Assembly: GCF_036373705.1 (NCBI RefSeq)
Contig: NC_089850.1
Location: 20,629,256 to 20,693,255 of the forward strand
Direction: 5' to 3'
Length of the DNA: 64,000 nucleotides
Origin: Amia ocellicauda
Lineage: Eukaryota; Chordata; Actinopteri; Amiiformes; Amiidae
Shown here: in pieces, positions 60,606 through 64,000 of the stretch
Numbering within the stretch: the stretch's first letter is position 1
Layout: each line of letters opens with the position of its first letter
Program-made: the position numbers and the translations under genes
Notes under the pieces: generated by a model
Database searches by the model: none
What the model saw: the letters and a program-made list of their open reading frames with translations, nothing else
What the model was told of the DNA's origin: nothing

Positions 60606-61750
60606 TATATATATATATATTATTCTATAGTCATTCCAGGCCTGTCATTCCATGGCATTCCACTTTTATTTTAAAGAAAGCATATTCAGGATTTTAGGAT
60701 TCCTGTGTGGGATTTGGAGATACAGACTGTCCTTCTGTCATTGGGCATTCCGTTTTGGCATGCGTTTTAGTCTGTCCACTGTATTTTACAGAAACAACTC
60801 TTTCCAAAAAGCAAATTGATATTAAGTACGGATTTGTAATTTCTGATATTATCTGATATGTTGTCAACATTGCTGAATGATGTATTCATTATGATCATGT
60901 GAACGTTTACCGTTTCAGAGATCAGTGTTATTTTCAAAAATGAGCGTGATGCTGATTGGCTAAAATAGATATATTGCGTTTTGATATAAATCAGGAAAGT
61001 CAATTGTCACCATTTTTAACATTGGGATTACAAGACATATAACTCGGTTTAGATTAAACTGTGTATACTATGTGAAAAGAGTACCCTCTAGGAGTATATC
61101 CACATCATGAACCTGAATTATGTGTGGGATTGGCTTCATTTTCATGTTTTGCCAAGAAGCTCTTCAATGTTTGCTCACTAATAGGGGTGTATAACAATTC
61201 CACACATGTTCCATTCGGTTCAATTTTCGATCGTAGTTGTTATTTTTCTTCACACACTTGTCTCCAAATTAATAACCTTTCTTGACAAAAATCGAACAAT
61301 TATTTTAACACTGCCATCCAGGAAATTAACAATAAATGAACAGTAAGGGCTTATGAAACCCACTTTAATGGACTTTAAGTAGTTCTAGATTTGCTCCTCA
61401 CTGCTGCTGCGCTGGAGGACCGACAGCAAATCTGTGATTAATGACTGACCAACCGTAACCATCACACACACACTGTGATTGGCCTGCTGAGTGCTGTGGG
61501 CGGGATGCTGGACATTTGAATGTATTGCTCCTTCATTTATTGGTCTGTCAGACACATTTTGTTTTTCCATGACAATCTTCAAAATGTGTACTCTGTAACG
61601 AATGCCTTTTTGAAAGTAGCGAAATACAATACTTTGCTCAAAACATACTTAAGTAAATGTAAAATTCCCACATTGGAAAAATACTCAAAAAAGTACAAGT
61701 ACTCAATTACAGGAATGAGAGTAGCTGTAATTCGTTACTTTCCACCCCTG

Positions 61751-61758
61751 TCCAAAAC
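61751..61758. repeat. Right 8-bp target-site duplication of the hAT-like element
   Basis: TCCAAAAC, identical to 58107-58114. Confidence 0.85.
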
Positions 61759-64000
61759 CACCCCTTTTTTGTAGTAGCCTGACTTCACATGTCATGAAGT
61801 GAATCTGTTGCCTGGTTGTGTACATGAAGAGTGAAATCTGAGGACAGTTGGTGGGCTTGTAGTCCAAGCCAGTGTCCCACCATGAGGGCAAAGGCCACAT
61901 CATTAATGCAGGTAGTGTCTTAACAGTGTCAGACTAAAGTCATCTGCCTAGACTTAGAAGGAGCTGGAATGATAAAATCTACAGGGTTCTGAGTTTTAAA
62001 CCTGGCTACATTCCTTGGCAGCCCCCCCCCCAAAAAACATTGTACATCTTCAAAATGCTTTTTTAAGGTCAAAGATGTTATTTTAACCCCCACAGTAACC
62101 CAGGATCAGTCTGGTACACAGAACCTTTGGCCATTTGGCCGAGTAGGAGGCAGGGTACCTGAATTTCTGCTGAAGGAGATTCTTGGCCAGCATGTCAGTG
62201 TGGCCAGTGCACATCTGTATGAGAGCCTCATGTCATGGAAGGAGTTGTAAGTCAGTTTTGTAACTGGAGGACAGGTTCATATGAATGCATTGATGATGGT
62301 AAAGGCCCCGATGTCCACCACATAACAGTTTGGCACTGAAGTAAAATATATGATTGTTAATGCTCTGGGAGAGCTGTACGTTGGACTTTCCCATCCCTCA
62401 TCTGCCGGGATCCCCTCTGTCTCCCTGCTTTCATCACACTCCTGCAATTGAACCTTTTCCTTTACTAAAACCTCTTTCACCATGTTTCCATTACCAGCTC
62501 TTAGAACGTTGGATGGAGTTAGAAATGATGATTAGTCCTTGACACACAGCAATCTCTTCATAAGAGAAAAGTCTTAACTGGCATCTGCAAGGTCACCTGC
62601 ACTCTAGTTTCCATTCAACGCTCACAGACAGGAGTGGGTGGGGGCAGCCAGGTGTGTTAGCAGAGGGTTTTGTGTTCCCTCCTGCTGGTACACTCGCCTC
62701 CAGCCCACCTCGGGGCATCTTGCAGCTCTGCACAAACTCAGGAGGAGTGCAGTCAGTCATCTCCCTGCAAGGTAATGAGTGGGAGGAATATGGGTCGCCT
62801 ATTCGTGTGCATTTACACACCGTCAGTGAATTTGTGTTACATTTTGTGATAACTAGATCCAGCACTAATACAAATTATTTGACACTGAGCCCTTTACTAT
62901 ATCACGTGCATATGTGTAAAATTAAATTAAATCAGATTGATCAGGATTTTACCTTTGGGTTCAATTAAATCAAATGGCAAATAAGGTGTCATTTTTAATT
63001 CCTGACAAAAGCAGGATGGAAGTACCAATGCCTGTTGGTAGAAGGGTGTTGCAGTACAAGGCTCTGTATGTGTTGGACAGGAGCGAGGAACCCCTGTGTG
63101 ACTTGGCTTTACCTCTGCAGGATGAGATTAAATATTAACACTGCAGATACTCTGAACTCTCAGCTACAACTCAAAGTATGTGCGTCCCTTTAGATAGCAG
63201 CTGTGTTGCATTTTTAATGAGGCCTTTTTCTTATTTTTGGTGCACCTTCCTAATGCCGGTTATTAGACATCCTTGATGCCTGACAGTTTCCCATACACTG
63301 TTGCTTCTTGGCATATTGTCTTTTTTTCTGTTCCTCTGCTTTGATACTCCAGTCAGTTTCACTCCAGAGCTACCAGCAAAACCAGAGCCGTGTCAGAATC
63401 TGTTGCAAGTGTTCATTTTAAGGAGTGTTTAGCAGCTTTTTGACTGCTCTGCACAGATGATGGCAGATCCAGCGATTCATTTATCAAAGACGATGGCCAA
63501 TGACCACAGAGATGCTGCGACTTGAGGCAAACTGGTGAGAGTGAAAGCTGACTCAGTTTGTTTTACACAAGTACTCCAAGGTCTTGGGAGTTCGTTTATG
63601 GTCACCAAGAGGGACCAGATAGTATCCATACTGTCAGGAGGGTCAGGCCCCTACCATAGTGTGTGTGGATATCTTGCTCTATGGCTGGCACACTGCTCCA
63701 CTGCCAAACCCATTCTCTGTCTCTTTCAATGGGAATTCAGTGATGGAAACATAGAGACAAGGCTGCAGCCTGGAATAAACTCAGAGAAATTTCCACTAAA
63801 TCTGCACTGCTGCATGTACACCTGGGGTGCCCTTGAATGGTGTTCTACATCACTCCTGCAGGCGATGACATATTGCGCTAGATACGACTGTCCTAGGAAG
63901 GTAAAGAAATGTAACACACGCAAAGAAAAGCATGTATTGGCCTCGATTTTTGTTTATCTTCTTCAAAGACCAGTGTGAAATGAATAATTTACAGATTGGG
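61759..64000. other. Intergenic sequence to the window end
   Basis: No gene is recognised. A 147-codon open frame at 63535-63978 and a 55-codon frame from about 62973 have no recognisable domain or exon signals strong enough to call. Confidence 0.45.

Larger units (their letters stand above)
59349..60778. mobile_element. Foldback-type element with long inverted arms, hosting a Tc1 element
   Basis: Left arm 59349-59566 and right arm 60631-60778 are inverted copies. Shared blocks read outward to inward: GGACAGACTAAAA, TCTCCAAATCCCACACAGG, AATCCTAAAATCCTGAATA, CTTTCTTTAAAATA and GGAATGACAGGCCTGG. The left arm is longer, with about 60 extra bases of ATGGAATG-type sequence. A Tc1 element (59709-60605) occupies the centre. 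Confidence 0.75.

Noticed and set aside
62973-63138. 55-codon frame MANKVSFLIPDKSRMEV... ending at a TAA
   Set aside because: It reads plausibly but matches nothing I recognise and has no supporting exon neighbours.
63535-63978. 147-codon open frame near the window end
   Set aside because: No recognisable domain, no signal peptide and no clear splice sites; length is within chance for this region.

Overview
This is a vertebrate nuclear DNA window, most likely from a ray-finned fish. The genes are split by GT-AG introns. Intergenic DNA is AT-rich with many dinucleotide microsatellites, and at least eight Tc1/mariner-type elements or remnants of fish-type families are present, plus a hAT-like element and a tRNA-SINE-like tail. 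The species cannot be named from sequence alone.

Layout. (1) 1-13.6 kb, + strand: the 3' third of ROCK2 (Rho kinase 2): end of the coiled coil/Rho-binding region, the PH domain with its inserted C1 domain, and a long 3' region. It includes an in-frame cassette exon resembling the muscle-type ROCK2m insert. (2) 15.2-18.8 kb, - strand: complete SLC66A3 (PQLC3), seven coding exons, convergent with ROCK2. (3) 19.5-22.4 kb: a SINE-like tail, then a Tc1 element interrupted by a second Tc1 element. (4) 22.8-24.6 kb, + strand: a two-exon rhodopsin-class GPCR that I cannot assign to a named subtype. (5) 25.5-26.6 kb, - strand: three-exon CIMIP5 (C2orf50). (6) 26.86-28.08 kb: a 1.2 kb G-rich minisatellite directly upstream of CIMIP5. 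(7) 28.9-30.4 kb: a decayed Tc1 element. (8) 31.6-33.2 kb, + strand: LRG1, with a TATA box and liver-type sites upstream of a non-coding first exon. (9) 33.2-64 kb: a gene-poor region with two near-identical Tc1-like elements carrying open 346-codon transposases, a Tc1-type non-autonomous element, an ETS-rich promoter-like segment near 46.8 kb, and a nested hAT/foldback/Tc1 complex at 58.1-61.8 kb bounded by an 8-bp target duplication.

Gene relations. ROCK2, SLC66A3 and C2orf50/CIMIP5 are neighbours in the same relative orientation on human 2p25, so this is a conserved block. As I remember the human map, the GPCR between SLC66A3 and CIMIP5 has no counterpart there. The genes share no pathway: ROCK2 is a cytoskeletal kinase, SLC66A3 a PQ-loop membrane protein, CIMIP5 a ciliary doublet-microtubule protein and LRG1 a secreted plasma glycoprotein. 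Most remaining long open frames are artefacts of repeats, chiefly the minisatellite, which cannot form a stop codon in any frame.
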